Shown here piece by piece: positions 9,181 to 17,801 of a DNA stretch of 64,000 nt. Each line of letters starts with the position of its first letter. The stretch's first letter is position 1. The DNA comes from Paraburkholderia gardini (GTDB lineage Bacteria > Pseudomonadota > Gammaproteobacteria > Burkholderiales > Burkholderiaceae), in NCBI RefSeq assembly GCF_907164575.1, contig NZ_CAJQYY010000017.1, forward strand, positions 62,001 to 126,000, given 5' to 3'. Under the pieces are notes generated by a model that worked only from the letters and a program-made list of their open reading frames with translations, had not been told where the DNA came from and ran no database searches. The position numbers and the translations under genes were made by a program.

Positions 9181-9235
9181 TCAAGCCTACGCCAGCCAGT
9201 GCATAACGGAATCAGGGTTTCGCTATGTTAAACAC
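9181..9235 (-). promoter_or_regulatory. shared-box promoter of DUF1254 copy 1 (site A)
   Basis: A 22-bp box (9214-9235, containing GGTTTCGCTATGTTAAAC on the plus strand) is identical to one upstream of the acyl-CoA synthetase. Exactly 24 nt separate it from TCAAGCCTA (9181-9189), also identical at the other site. Read leftward the latter gives TAGGCT, a plausible -10, about 40 nt before the start codon. No good -35 is present, so activation by a regulator bound at the box is inferred. Conservation and spacing are direct observations; regulation by an IclR protein is an inference. Confidence 0.7.
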
Positions 9236-9391
9236 TTTGGACGGGACCCCTGCCTATACTGGCCTGACACCACCCCGCGGGTGGACGCAGTGTGCGATGA
9301 CCATCGCTGGTGAAACGGCCCTGGCGCCGTACGTTGCCCACCGCCCGCGCAGACACGTAGACACCGCATTCACCCAGGAGGACGTTCCAGC

Positions 9392-10693
9392 ATGACCAGT
9401 AGCACTGCACAGGAAGAATGGGCCTACGTTGCCGGCGTTCAGGCTTACGTCTACGGCTATCCGCTCGTCGAGATCGTCAGGACGTGCGCGCTGATGACGG
9501 CCGTCGATGCGCCCACCGGATACGGACGCGCGCCGGTCAACCAGTTTTCGCACTGTCCGCGGCCGTGGACGCATGAGGACCGCGACGTCGTCACGCCCGC
9601 CAACGACCTGCTGTATTCGATGGCCTGGCTGAACCTGGCCGACGGCCCGGTCGTGCTGGCGACGCCCGCGCCGACCGGCCGTTATTTCGTCATCGAACTG
9701 GTCGACGCGTACAGCGACAACTTTCGCAATCTCAGCCCGCGCGTCGTGGGTCCGGGCGCATCGCGCTTCGCGCTGGTGGGTCCCGGCTGGTCCGGTACGT
9801 TGCCCGACGGCACCGAGGAAATCCGCTGTCCGACGAATCTGGTATGGGTGCTGGGACGCGTGCTGATCGACGGCCCCGACGACATGCATGAAGCGCGCGC
9901 CTTCCAGGCGCAGTTCACGCTGACGGCGACCGGCAGGAGCCGCCTGCCGCAGTCGGTCGTCGACTATCGGCCGTCGACGTCCCCGGACATCGCGTTCTTC
10001 GACAATCTCGCGCGCGCGATGCAGGACAATCCGCCCCCCGCGGCCGACGCGGGCCTCGTCGCGCAATTCGCGCGCATCGGTCTCGGAGGCCGCCAGCGTT
10101 TCGATGCGGGACCGGCCAGCGAAGCGCGGCTCGCGGGCCTGCAACGTGCTGCGAAGGCGGGCGCGCAGCTCATCGAAGGCCATACGCGCAGCCGTCGCGC
10201 GCTGCCGTGGTCGATCAACTACGCGGGCGGGCGCCTCGGCACCGATTACCTCGCGCGCGCGTGCACGGCGATGAAAGGCCTCGGCGCACTCGCCAGCGAC
10301 GAAGCGCTCTACGCGCTCGGCGACTTCGACGCGAACGGCGAGCAACTCGATGGCGCGCGGCAATACGTGCTGCATTTCCCGGCAGGACAGCTGCCGCCCG
10401 TCGACGCGTTCTGGTCCGTGTCGATCTACGGAAGCGACTTCTTCTTCGCGGACAACCCGATCCGGCGCTACGCCATCGGCGACCGTTCGCGCGACCTGCG
10501 CCGCGGCAAGGACGGATCGCTCGATATCCACATCCAGCACACGGAACCGCGACAGGGCATCTCGAACTGGCTTCCGGCGCCCTCAGGACGCTTCTATCTG
10601 ATCCTGCGCCTGTACCATCCGCGCGACGAGATCCTGAAGCGCGACTACGTCATTCCGGCTGTCCAGCGAGTCGACGAAAGCACGGCTGGCTGA
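9392..10693 (+). CDS. DUF1254/DUF1214-type protein (copy 2)
   Basis: A 433-residue paralogue of the divergent gene at 7759-9144. It shares the core pattern: AYVYGYPLVEIVRTCALM at the start, DVVTPANDLLYSMAWLNLADGP, GRYFVIELVDAYSDNF, and at the end YVLHFPAGQLPPVDAFWSVS with RRYAIGDRSRDLRRG and ISNWLPAPSGRFYLILRLY. Here NDLLY replaces the NDTLY seen in copy 1. The start has an AGGAGGA box. It is followed by a strong terminator, so it is monocistronic. Divergent transcription from a 247-bp spacer carrying the shared box suggests co-regulation with copy 1. Function is unknown. Confidence 0.88.
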   Translation: MTSSTAQEEWAYVAGVQAYVYGYPLVEIVRTCALMTAVDAPTGYGRAPVNQFSHCPRPWTHEDRDVVTPANDLLYSMAWLNLADGPVVLATPAPTGRYFVIELVDAYSDNFRNLSPRVVGPGASRFALVGPGWSGTLPDGTEEIRCPTNLVWVLGRVLIDGPDDMHEARAFQAQFTLTATGRSRLPQSVVDYRPSTSPDIAFFDNLARAMQDNPPPAADAGLVAQFARIGLGGRQRFDAGPASEARLAGLQRAAKAGAQLIEGHTRSRRALPWSINYAGGRLGTDYLARACTAMKGLGALASDEALYALGDFDANGEQLDGARQYVLHFPAGQLPPVDAFWSVSIYGSDFFFADNPIRRYAIGDRSRDLRRGKDGSLDIHIQHTEPRQGISNWLPAPSGRFYLILRLYHPRDEILKRDYVIPAVQRVDESTAG

Positions 10694-10701
10694 CAGGCGA
10701 T

Positions 10702-10736
10702 GCGGCCTGTCCGGAACACCCGGACAGGCCGCTTTT
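10702..10736 (+). terminator. strong rho-independent terminator after DUF1254 copy 2
   Basis: A perfect 13-bp stem, GCGGCCTGTCCGG (10702-10714) with CCGGACAGGCCGC (10720-10732), encloses a 5-nt loop and is followed by TTTT. It starts 9 bp after the stop codon. Confidence 0.9.
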
Positions 10737-10773
10737 CACGCAACATCCCGATTACGCAGTCGTTACACCGTCA

Positions 10774-12117
10774 TCACGCCGCTTCTCCACCACGCGATGG
10801 CGTGCCTGCCGCGCTCATCGGCACATCGTTTGTGTTCACGGGGCACAGCCGCTGCAACCGGTGCACGGACCGTTCCGGATTCATCAGCCACACCCCCAGC
10901 AGGCCAGACGGCACCAGCACGCAGCCCAGCACGGTGAAACCGTGTCTGAAGCCTTCGGCGACACCGCCCGCATCGCCGACAAAATGGCCCATCAGCGCCG
11001 GCGCGACGAGTCCCGCGAGCGTGCCAAGCGATGCATTGATGCCCAGCCATGCCGCGCGCTGCGACGTGGGTGTCACTTCAGCGATCATCAGCGGCGCGAA
11101 GAAGAAAATCAGCTGGCTCAGCACGTTGCTCGCCGCGAGGCACGCGACCTTTGCGCCCGCGCCGATCTCCATCGTCGTGCCGAACAGCGCGAGCCCCGCC
11201 AGCGCGATCGGCACGCTCGCCATGGCGCCGCGCGAGACCCGCGAACTCATACCGCGCGCCGCCATCCATTGCGAAGCGGCTGAGATGGCGAGCGTCGCCG
11301 GAATGCCCGCGCAGACGATCAGCGAGAACAGCCAGCCCACATCCGCCGCCGGATAGCCGAGCGCAAGACGCAGATAGACGGGAAACCACGTGAAGCCCAC
11401 CGACAGCACGGCGTATCCGACGAAGGTGAGCACCACGCATCCGAGCAGCGTCCGGTCGCATATCAGATCGCGATAACGCACGCGCACAGGCACGGACGCC
11501 CGCACCCCGCCGTTCACGGGCGAAGCGCCCGCGTGATCGTCGACCGTGCCTTCCTCGCCGAGCAGCAGCCACACGACGGTCCAAACGCAGCCCGCCAGTC
11601 CGAGCGCGAGGAACGCGCTGTGCCAGTCGTAGTGAATGATCAGGTAAGTGAGGACCGGACCCGCCACCAGCATGCCGGTATTGGCACCCTGAAGCAGAAT
11701 GGCGCCCGGCAGGTTGCGTCTGCTGTTGTCGAACCACTTATACGTCGCGTGGAGCGCGAGCGGATACGCCGGTCCCTCGCCCGCGCCGAGCACCACGCGG
11801 CATGCGATCAGCAGCGGAAACGACGCCGTGCCCGCCAGCGGAAACTGCACGACGGCCCAGGTGATCGACAGCACCGCCAGCAGCCATTTCGTCTTGATGC
11901 GGTTCGCCGCGAAGCCGAACAGCACGCCCGAAATCGAGAACAGCAGAAAGAAGCTGCTGCCGACCAATCCGAGCTGCTGCGGCGACAACCCGAGATCGTG
12001 CATCATCGGCACGGCGGCCAGCCCGACAACCGCCTTGTCGGCGAAATTGATCAGCATGAACAGGAACATCATCACGACGACCACCCACCCGCGCCATCGG
12101 GTTGCTATGGGGAACAT
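10774..12117 (-). CDS. MFS transporter, anion:cation symporter type (copy 2)
   Basis: A 447-residue MFS carrier very close to the copy at 6299-7678. The two share FLFMLINFADKAVVGLAAVP, GLVGSSFFLLFSISGVLFG, NRIKTKWLLAVLS, LGAGEGPAYPLALHATYKWF and an equivalent C-terminus. It lies 36 bp after the porin gene and is the last member of the leftward synthetase-dehydrogenase-porin-carrier series. An AAGGAGGA box precedes the ATG. In that setting it probably moves the carboxylate that the porin admits and the synthetase activates, but the substrate is not known. Confidence 0.92.
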   Translation of the reverse strand: MFPIATRWRGWVVVVMMFLFMLINFADKAVVGLAAVPMMHDLGLSPQQLGLVGSSFFLLFSISGVLFGFAANRIKTKWLLAVLSITWAVVQFPLAGTASFPLLIACRVVLGAGEGPAYPLALHATYKWFDNSRRNLPGAILLQGANTGMLVAGPVLTYLIIHYDWHSAFLALGLAGCVWTVVWLLLGEEGTVDDHAGASPVNGGVRASVPVRVRYRDLICDRTLLGCVVLTFVGYAVLSVGFTWFPVYLRLALGYPAADVGWLFSLIVCAGIPATLAISAASQWMAARGMSSRVSRGAMASVPIALAGLALFGTTMEIGAGAKVACLAASNVLSQLIFFFAPLMIAEVTPTSQRAAWLGINASLGTLAGLVAPALMGHFVGDAGGVAEGFRHGFTVLGCVLVPSGLLGVWLMNPERSVHRLQRLCPVNTNDVPMSAAGTPSRGGEAA

Positions 12118-12153
12118 GTTTCCTCCTTGACCGCAGCATGCCAGATGCGCTCG

Positions 12154-13377
12154 TTAGAACCGCTCCTGCAACGCGAGGCGCACACCGATCTGATGATCCG
12201 TCGTGGACGGGCTGAAGCCGCTGATCGAAGCCACCGCCGGCTGGCCGAGCGAATCGCGGCCGCTCGCGCGCTGCAGCACGGTCAGCAGATAGACGCTCGT
12301 GCGCTTCGACAGGTTGTAGATCGTGCCCAGATCGAGCTGAAGATATTTCGCGCCGCCGTCGCCGTTCACGGAGTTGCGGTCCGTGTAGTGGATCGCGCTG
12401 CCGACGAGCCACGCTGGCGTGATCTGCGAGCGCGCGCTCAGCTCGAAGCTCGTGAACGCAGCGGTACCCGTGTATCCCAGCGGGTTCGGACCGGACGACG
12501 AACCGAGCCCCTCGAAACGCGTGTTCGTCACGACGAAGCCGAGCGTGACCGGGCTGAACGCATACTGGAGCGCGGCGCCTGCGATCTGGGTCGTCTTCGC
12601 GGACGCGTAGCCCGCATCGACCGGATACGATTCGGGCGTCGCGGGCGAGCCGAATGAACCGATGTTGTTGGCCGTCGTCGTGCCCTTGTTCGGCGTCGTG
12701 CCATACAGCGACACGTTCGGGTCGCGCGCGTTCAGGTAACCGGCCGCGACCAGCAGCGAGCCCACGCCGTAATGCGCACCGAGCGACCAGAGCTGGTTCT
12801 GCGTCACGCTTCCGGCGACGCCGCCAAGGCTGTAGAGACCAGCCGCCGCGAAACCGCGGTAATCGGGCGTGCGGTACTTGATCGCATTGTTGATCCGGCT
12901 CGTGTTCGACAGGCTGTCGACGTCGTCCGGCTGCGCGCCCATATAGCCGGCCCATTGGCCTGTCGCCGTCAGCGGCTGCACGAAGTCGGTGTACGTGTCG
13001 TATTGCCGGCCGACCGTGACGCTGCCGAATCCGCCCTGCAAACCGATATACGCCTGGCGGCCGAACTCCGCGCCGCCCTGGGCGAGCGCGCCGTTGTTCA
13101 GCGTGTAGCCGCTTTCCAGCACGAACACGGTTTGCAGGCCGCCGCCCAGATCCTCGACGCCGCGCAGGCCCCAGCGGCTACCCGCGACGCCGTTCGCGCT
13201 CCCGTCGGACATCGCGAACTGGGACGCGCCGTGCAGTCCCGACGCCGTTCGCGATGTCTGGGTGTTGTTGACGTACGTAAGGCCGATGTCGATCAGCCCG
13301 TAGAGCGTAACGCTGCTCTGTGCGTGTGCGCTGAACGCGAATGCGCCGAGCAGCCAGCCGAGGTGCCGGATTTTCAT
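12154..13377 (-). CDS. general diffusion outer-membrane porin
   Basis: A 407-residue trimeric-type porin of the Burkholderiales family. The signal peptide (MKIRHLGWLLGAFAFSAHAQ) is followed by SSVTLYGLIDIGLTYV, the standard first strand. Internal landmarks are SRWGLRGVEDLGGGLQTVF, FGRQAYIGLQGGFGSVTVGR, and a C-terminus ending DHQIGVRLALQERF with the required terminal Phe. The ATG at 13377 follows a GGAGA box; an in-frame TTG six bases earlier is less likely. It lies between the acyl-CoA dehydrogenase and MFS copy 2 on the same strand, so it probably serves as the outer-membrane entry for that pathway's substrate. Confidence 0.93.
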   Translation of the reverse strand: MKIRHLGWLLGAFAFSAHAQSSVTLYGLIDIGLTYVNNTQTSRTASGLHGASQFAMSDGSANGVAGSRWGLRGVEDLGGGLQTVFVLESGYTLNNGALAQGGAEFGRQAYIGLQGGFGSVTVGRQYDTYTDFVQPLTATGQWAGYMGAQPDDVDSLSNTSRINNAIKYRTPDYRGFAAAGLYSLGGVAGSVTQNQLWSLGAHYGVGSLLVAAGYLNARDPNVSLYGTTPNKGTTTANNIGSFGSPATPESYPVDAGYASAKTTQIAGAALQYAFSPVTLGFVVTNTRFEGLGSSSGPNPLGYTGTAAFTSFELSARSQITPAWLVGSAIHYTDRNSVNGDGGAKYLQLDLGTIYNLSKRTSVYLLTVLQRASGRDSLGQPAVASISGFSPSTTDHQIGVRLALQERF

Positions 13378-13470
13378 GGACAAGTCTCCAATGTCAGATT
13401 TTGTTTATGTAGGTAAAACCAGTGCGGAGCGATGAAACAGTCACGGCCATTTCGAAACCCGAATGCGTCT

Positions 13471-14637
13471 CTAACGCGCGGGCGTCGCGTACTGCCTGAG
13501 CGCGCGCTGCGCGATCGCGGCGCGATGCACTTCCGATGCGCCATCGAAGATGCGAAACGGGCGCACCTCGCGATAGAGCGCGGACAACACGGTGTCGCCC
13601 GAAATGCCGAACGCGCCGGTCAGCTGCACCGCGCGGTCGACCACCCGGCCGACGGCCTCGGAGACAAAGACCTTCGCCATCGACGATGCCTGCTTCACGG
13701 ACTGTCCGGCGTCCATGCGCGTCGCGACGTCGTACGTCATCAGGCGGGCGGCATACAGGTCGATCTGCGAATCGGCGATCAGCGTCTGCACGGCCTGGTG
13801 TTGCGCGAGCGGCTTGCCGAACGAGTCGCGTCCCACGACGTAGCGCGCGGCGATATCGAGCGCGCGTTGCGCCGCGCCGATGAACCGCATGCAATGCGTG
13901 AGACGCGCCGGCTCGAGCCGCAGCTGCGCGTGGCCGAAGCCTTCGCCGACCTGGCCGAGCACCGCGTCGTCGCCGACCATGCAGCCCTCGAAGGCGAGTT
14001 CGCAATGCGAGCTGATGAAGCCGTCGAGCGCGTCGATCACGCGCACCATCCGGTAGCCCGGCGTATCGGTATCGACGATGAACATCGTCGGTCCGCTGTC
14101 GGTCTGCGCCATCACGATCGCGAAATCCGCGCCGAGCGCGCCGCTGATGAACCACTTGCGCCCGTCGATCACCCACCGGCCGTCGCGCCGGGTTGCGCGC
14201 GTGAGCAGCATCGACGGATCGGAACCCGCGCCCGGCGGCGGCTCGGTCATCGCGAAACACGATCTCGCGGCGCCCGCCGCCAGCGGCTTCAGGTAGCGCT
14301 CGCGCTGCGCATCGGTACACAGGCTCGCGAGCATCAGGATGTTGGTTTCGTCGGGCGGTCCGGCGTGCAGCGCATGTGGACCGAGCAGGCTGCGTCCCGC
14401 CTCTTCGAGAATCACGGCGCGCTCGCGAAACGACAGCCCGAGGCCGCCGAGTTCGCGTGCGATGCCAGGGCCGAGCACGCCGGCGTCGCGCGCTTTCTCG
14501 CGCAGGCGGTGAATGACCGCGTCCTGGGCGGCGAAGTCGTGCGCCAGTGCGTTGTCCTCGCACGGGATCACGTCTTCGTCGATGAACGCGCGTACGCGCA
14601 AGCGAAGCGTTTCTAGCGGCGTCTGGTTCGCGTTCAT
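13471..14637 (-). CDS. acyl-CoA dehydrogenase
   Basis: FAD-dependent acyl-CoA dehydrogenase of 388 aa that introduces an alpha,beta double bond into an acyl-CoA. Features: an N-terminal helical domain; CFAMTEPPPGAGSDPS for FAD and substrate contact; the WVIDGRKWFISGA strand; RDSFGKPLAQHQAVQTLIAD; and the C-terminal VQLTGAFGISGDT, then FRIFDGASEVHRAAIAQRAL. The ATG at 14637 has a GGGAGA box seven bases upstream. An alternative ATG at 14667 overlaps the stop of the upstream synthetase by ATGA and would add ten residues. Either way it is translationally close to the synthetase, implying activation then dehydrogenation of one substrate. Confidence 0.93.
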   Translation of the reverse strand: MNANQTPLETLRLRVRAFIDEDVIPCEDNALAHDFAAQDAVIHRLREKARDAGVLGPGIARELGGLGLSFRERAVILEEAGRSLLGPHALHAGPPDETNILMLASLCTDAQRERYLKPLAAGAARSCFAMTEPPPGAGSDPSMLLTRATRRDGRWVIDGRKWFISGALGADFAIVMAQTDSGPTMFIVDTDTPGYRMVRVIDALDGFISSHCELAFEGCMVGDDAVLGQVGEGFGHAQLRLEPARLTHCMRFIGAAQRALDIAARYVVGRDSFGKPLAQHQAVQTLIADSQIDLYAARLMTYDVATRMDAGQSVKQASSMAKVFVSEAVGRVVDRAVQLTGAFGISGDTVLSALYREVRPFRIFDGASEVHRAAIAQRALRQYATPAR

Positions 14638-14663
14638 AAGGCTGTCTCCCGATGCGGTGCGTT

Positions 14664-16784
14664 TCATGCATGCGCGTGCGGGGCGCGCGCGACTATCAGC
14701 GCATCGGCGGCGCAGGCGAGCTGTCCGTGCGGCCGGGCAATAAACGGATTGATGTCGATCGACTCGATCGTGTCCGCGTTCGCCGCCGCGAAACGCGACA
14801 GCGCGGCAAGTGCTTCGGCGATGGCGTCGACGTCGACGGCAGGTTGGCCGCGCACGCCGCCGAGCACCGGCCAGCCGCGAATCTCGCGGATCATCCGGTG
14901 CGCTTCCGCGAGATCGAACGGCGCGCGCCGGAACGTCACGTCCTTCAGCACTTCGACGAGAATCCCGCCGAGGCCGAACATCACGACCGGGCCGAACACC
15001 GGATCGCGCGTCACGCCCAGGATGCATTCGACGCCGTTCGCGATCATCGGCGCCACGAGCGCGCCGTCGATCCGCGCGCCGGGCACGGCACGCGCGGCGC
15101 TCTGCGTGACGCGTGCAAACGCGTCACGCACCGCTTCCGCATCGGCGAGGTGAAGCGCGACGCCGCCCACGTCGGACTTGTGCGCGATGTCGGCGGACAG
15201 CACTTTCAGCGCGACCGGAAAGCCCATCGCCGCGGCGGCCGCGGCCGCTTCGCCGGCCGTCGACACCGCGCGGCTTTGCACGACCGGAATGTCCGCCGAG
15301 GCGAGCAGTTGCAGCGCGGCGGCTTCGTCGAGACGCTCGCTTTGCAGGACCACCGGCTCGGGCAGCGTAATGGGCGCGGCGGCGCGCTCGAAATGCCGTC
15401 GAAAGCCGTGCAATGCCGCAATCGCGCGCACGGCGGCGGCGGGTTCCTCGAACGTGAGGCAGCGCTGCGCTTCGAGGAAATTGCGGTTCTCTTCGTCGAA
15501 AATCGACACGACCGCGACCGTCAGGTCGGGATGCGCCGCGCGCACGCGCGCCCAGAGATCGGTGACGAGCGGCCGGTGCTGCGCCGACATCCCGGTGACG
15601 GCCTGAAACGACACCAGCGCGTCGTAGCCGCCGTGCGCGAGCATCGTGTCAACGGCGTCGCCCAGCAGCGCGGTGTCGTTGAGCACCTGGCCCGTGATGT
15701 CGACGGGATTGACGGCGGACGCAAACGGCACACGCTCGAGAATCACCTGCTGCGCCGCCTGCGGCAGCGCGGGCACCGACAGGCCGAGCCGGTGCGCTTC
15801 GTCGACCATCAATACGCCCGCGCCGCCCGAGATCGACACGATGCCGAGCGCGTCCGACGCGGGCATCGGCGCGACCGAACACGCATAGCCGATGTCGAAC
15901 AGTTCGTGGATGTCGTTCGCGCGGTAGACGCCGTACTGACGCAGCACCGCATCGTAGATTTCGTCGCAACCGGCAAGCGACGCGGTGTGCGACGCCGCCG
16001 CCGCCGCGCCCTGCGTCGTGCGCCCGACCTTGCACATCACCACTGGCTTGCGCTGCGCGCGCGCAAGCTCGAGCGCCGCGCAAAGCTTGTCGCCATCGCG
16101 CGCGCCTTCGAGATAGCAGAGGATCACAGAGGTTGCCGGATCGAGCGCCTGCCACGCGAGCGCATCGGCGAGTTCGATGTCGGCCTCATTGCCCGTCGAC
16201 ACGAAATGACTGACGCCGAGGCCGCGCCGCTGCGCCAGCATCAACGCGAAGATGCCGAACGCGCCGCTCTGGCTGATGAGTCCGATGTTGCCGCAAAGCG
16301 GCGCGGCGATTTTCAGCGCCGGCGTGAAGGTCGCATAGACGCGCTGATGGTTGTTCACGAAGCCGAGACAGTTCGGCCCGAGCAGCCGTATTCCGCTTTC
16401 CTCGACAAGCGCGCGCAGGTTGTTCTGCGCGCGCCGGCCTGCGTCGCCGGTTTCGGCAAAGCCTGAGGAAAACATCACGATGGAGCGCACGCCCGCGGCG
16501 GCGGCATCCTCGACGGCCGACATGACACCGGAGGCGGGCACGGCGCAGATCGCCATATCGATCGGCGCGCCGACGTCGCGCAGGGAAGGCCACGCCTGCA
16601 GACCCTGGATGCGATCCTGCTTCGGATTGACCGGATAGATCGCACCGGGATAACGCTGGCTCAGCAGATATTCGACGGGCAGCCCGCCGATCTTCGCAGG
16701 GTTCGACGACGCGCCGACCACGGCGATGGATGCGGGTTTGAACAGGGCGTCGAGCGCGGCGTGCTCGCTGGAAGACAAGGGCAT
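14664..16784 (-). CDS. acetate/acyl-CoA ligase, NDP-forming type (acyl-CoA synthetase)
   Basis: A 706-residue fused alpha-beta acyl-CoA synthetase of the ADP-forming (Acd/Pat-like) superfamily. It activates a carboxylate to its CoA thioester through a phosphohistidine. Order: CoA-binding Rossmann domain (FKPASIAVVGASSNPAKIGG, from residue 16); succinyl-CoA-ligase-like domains with LLGPNCLG, LISQSGAFG and the likely phospho-accepting H266 in SHTASLAG; and a C-terminal ATP-grasp half (PVALKVLSADIAHKSDVGGV, VLGGVRGQPAVDVDAIA). The start at 16784 follows a GGAG box; an ATG 48 nt upstream has no such support. It heads the leftward operon, is divergent from an IclR gene, and has the shared 22-bp box in its promoter. 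Confidence 0.92.
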   Translation of the reverse strand: MPLSSSEHAALDALFKPASIAVVGASSNPAKIGGLPVEYLLSQRYPGAIYPVNPKQDRIQGLQAWPSLRDVGAPIDMAICAVPASGVMSAVEDAAAAGVRSIVMFSSGFAETGDAGRRAQNNLRALVEESGIRLLGPNCLGFVNNHQRVYATFTPALKIAAPLCGNIGLISQSGAFGIFALMLAQRRGLGVSHFVSTGNEADIELADALAWQALDPATSVILCYLEGARDGDKLCAALELARAQRKPVVMCKVGRTTQGAAAAASHTASLAGCDEIYDAVLRQYGVYRANDIHELFDIGYACSVAPMPASDALGIVSISGGAGVLMVDEAHRLGLSVPALPQAAQQVILERVPFASAVNPVDITGQVLNDTALLGDAVDTMLAHGGYDALVSFQAVTGMSAQHRPLVTDLWARVRAAHPDLTVAVVSIFDEENRNFLEAQRCLTFEEPAAAVRAIAALHGFRRHFERAAAPITLPEPVVLQSERLDEAAALQLLASADIPVVQSRAVSTAGEAAAAAAAMGFPVALKVLSADIAHKSDVGGVALHLADAEAVRDAFARVTQSAARAVPGARIDGALVAPMIANGVECILGVTRDPVFGPVVMFGLGGILVEVLKDVTFRRAPFDLAEAHRMIREIRGWPVLGGVRGQPAVDVDAIAEALAALSRFAAANADTIESIDINPFIARPHGQLACAADALIVARAPHAHA

Positions 16785-16819
16785 TGAAACCACTCCGGAA
16801 CGGAAACTGAAGATGTGGT

Positions 16820-16874
16820 TCAAGCCTAACAACCTGGCAGGATGCCGATATTAGGGTTTCGCTATGTTAAACAC
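16820..16874 (-). promoter_or_regulatory. shared-box promoter of the acyl-CoA synthetase operon (site B)
   Basis: The same 22-bp box as at 9214-9235 lies at 16853-16874. It is again 24 nt from TCAAGCCTA (16820-16828), and the leftward start codon lies 36 nt further on (37 nt at site A). The 24-nt spacer differs at most positions between the two sites, so the ends are conserved against a diverged middle. The box is 72 bp upstream of the divergent IclR gene, which could therefore be autoregulated. Confidence 0.7.
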
Positions 16875-16946
16875 CGATGCGCCGCACGCCGCGCTGTGCT
16901 TGAATAGGCGAAGCGCTAAACCACGCGCATTTTTCCGCTCACGTTC

Positions 16947-17756
16947 ATGCTTATGACCCAACATCCGTCCCGCAATCCACAGTTCGCGACGACGCTCGCG
17001 CATGGCCTCGAACTGCTGAACTGCTTCAAGCTCGGCGAACCGGTTCTCGGCAACAAGGAATTCGCCGAACGGACCGGCCTGTCGAAAGCGACCGTTTCGC
17101 GCCTCACGTACACGCTCGCGATGATCGGATTCCTGCGCTACGACAACAGCGTGCGCAAATACCGGCTGGGGTCGGCGGCGGTGTCAGTGGGTTATCCGTT
17201 CCTGCAGGGCATGCGCATCCGGGAGCTGGCGCGACCCCTGATGAAGGAACTCGCCGACGCGGTACGCGGGTCCGTTTCGCTCGGCATGCGCGACCGCACG
17301 CAGATGGTGTATGTCGAAACGTCGCGTCGGCACGAATCGCCTGCGTTCCGGCCGGATACGGGTGCGACACTGCCGGTGCTGGCATCGGCGATGGGGCGCG
17401 CGTGGCTGGGACGCGCCACGCCTGCCCAGCGCGATGCGGTGCTCGAACTCGTGCGCACCCGCGATCCGGTGCAATGGGAGACGTGGCACGCATCGCTCGC
17501 GCCCGCGTTGCGCGCGTTTACGAAGCGCGGCTTCGCGATCAGCGAAGGCGAAATCAAGCGCGACATCCACGCGGTGGCCGTGCCGATGCGCACGCCGATC
17601 GACTCGGAGATTTTCGTTTTCAATTGCGGCGTGCCGCGGATCCAGCTCGGCCGGCATACGCTCGTCGACGAAATCGCACCGAAGCTGATTCATATGGTCG
17701 AGAGGCTCGAACGCGAACTCGAGGCACAGCAGGACGTCGCACTGGCCGGCAAATAA
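16947..17756 (+). CDS. IclR-family transcriptional regulator (copy 1)
   Basis: A 269-residue IclR regulator. The winged helix-turn-helix (residues about 15-75) reads ATTLAHGLELLNCF, then NKEFAERTGLSKATVSRLTYTL, followed by KYRLGSAAVSVGY. The C-terminal GAF-like effector domain contains VSLGMRDRTQMVYVE, PVLASAMGRAWL and NCGVPRIQLGR. The ATG at 16947 or the one two codons later may be used; neither has a clear ribosome-binding site. It is divergent from the acyl-CoA synthetase and tandem with a second IclR gene. It is the leading candidate to bind the shared 22-bp box, with the effector presumably a pathway acid or its CoA ester. Confidence 0.93.
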   Translation: MLMTQHPSRNPQFATTLAHGLELLNCFKLGEPVLGNKEFAERTGLSKATVSRLTYTLAMIGFLRYDNSVRKYRLGSAAVSVGYPFLQGMRIRELARPLMKELADAVRGSVSLGMRDRTQMVYVETSRRHESPAFRPDTGATLPVLASAMGRAWLGRATPAQRDAVLELVRTRDPVQWETWHASLAPALRAFTKRGFAISEGEIKRDIHAVAVPMRTPIDSEIFVFNCGVPRIQLGRHTLVDEIAPKLIHMVERLERELEAQQDVALAGK

Positions 17757-17801
17757 TCATGAAACACTTAACCATGAACCGCATTCATAAGGAGTCCCGC
17801 C

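Noticed and set aside
14652-16466. A 604-codon plus-strand frame opposite the acyl-CoA synthetase
   Set aside because: It is an Arg/His-rich shadow frame; the synthetase on the other strand shows all family motifs.
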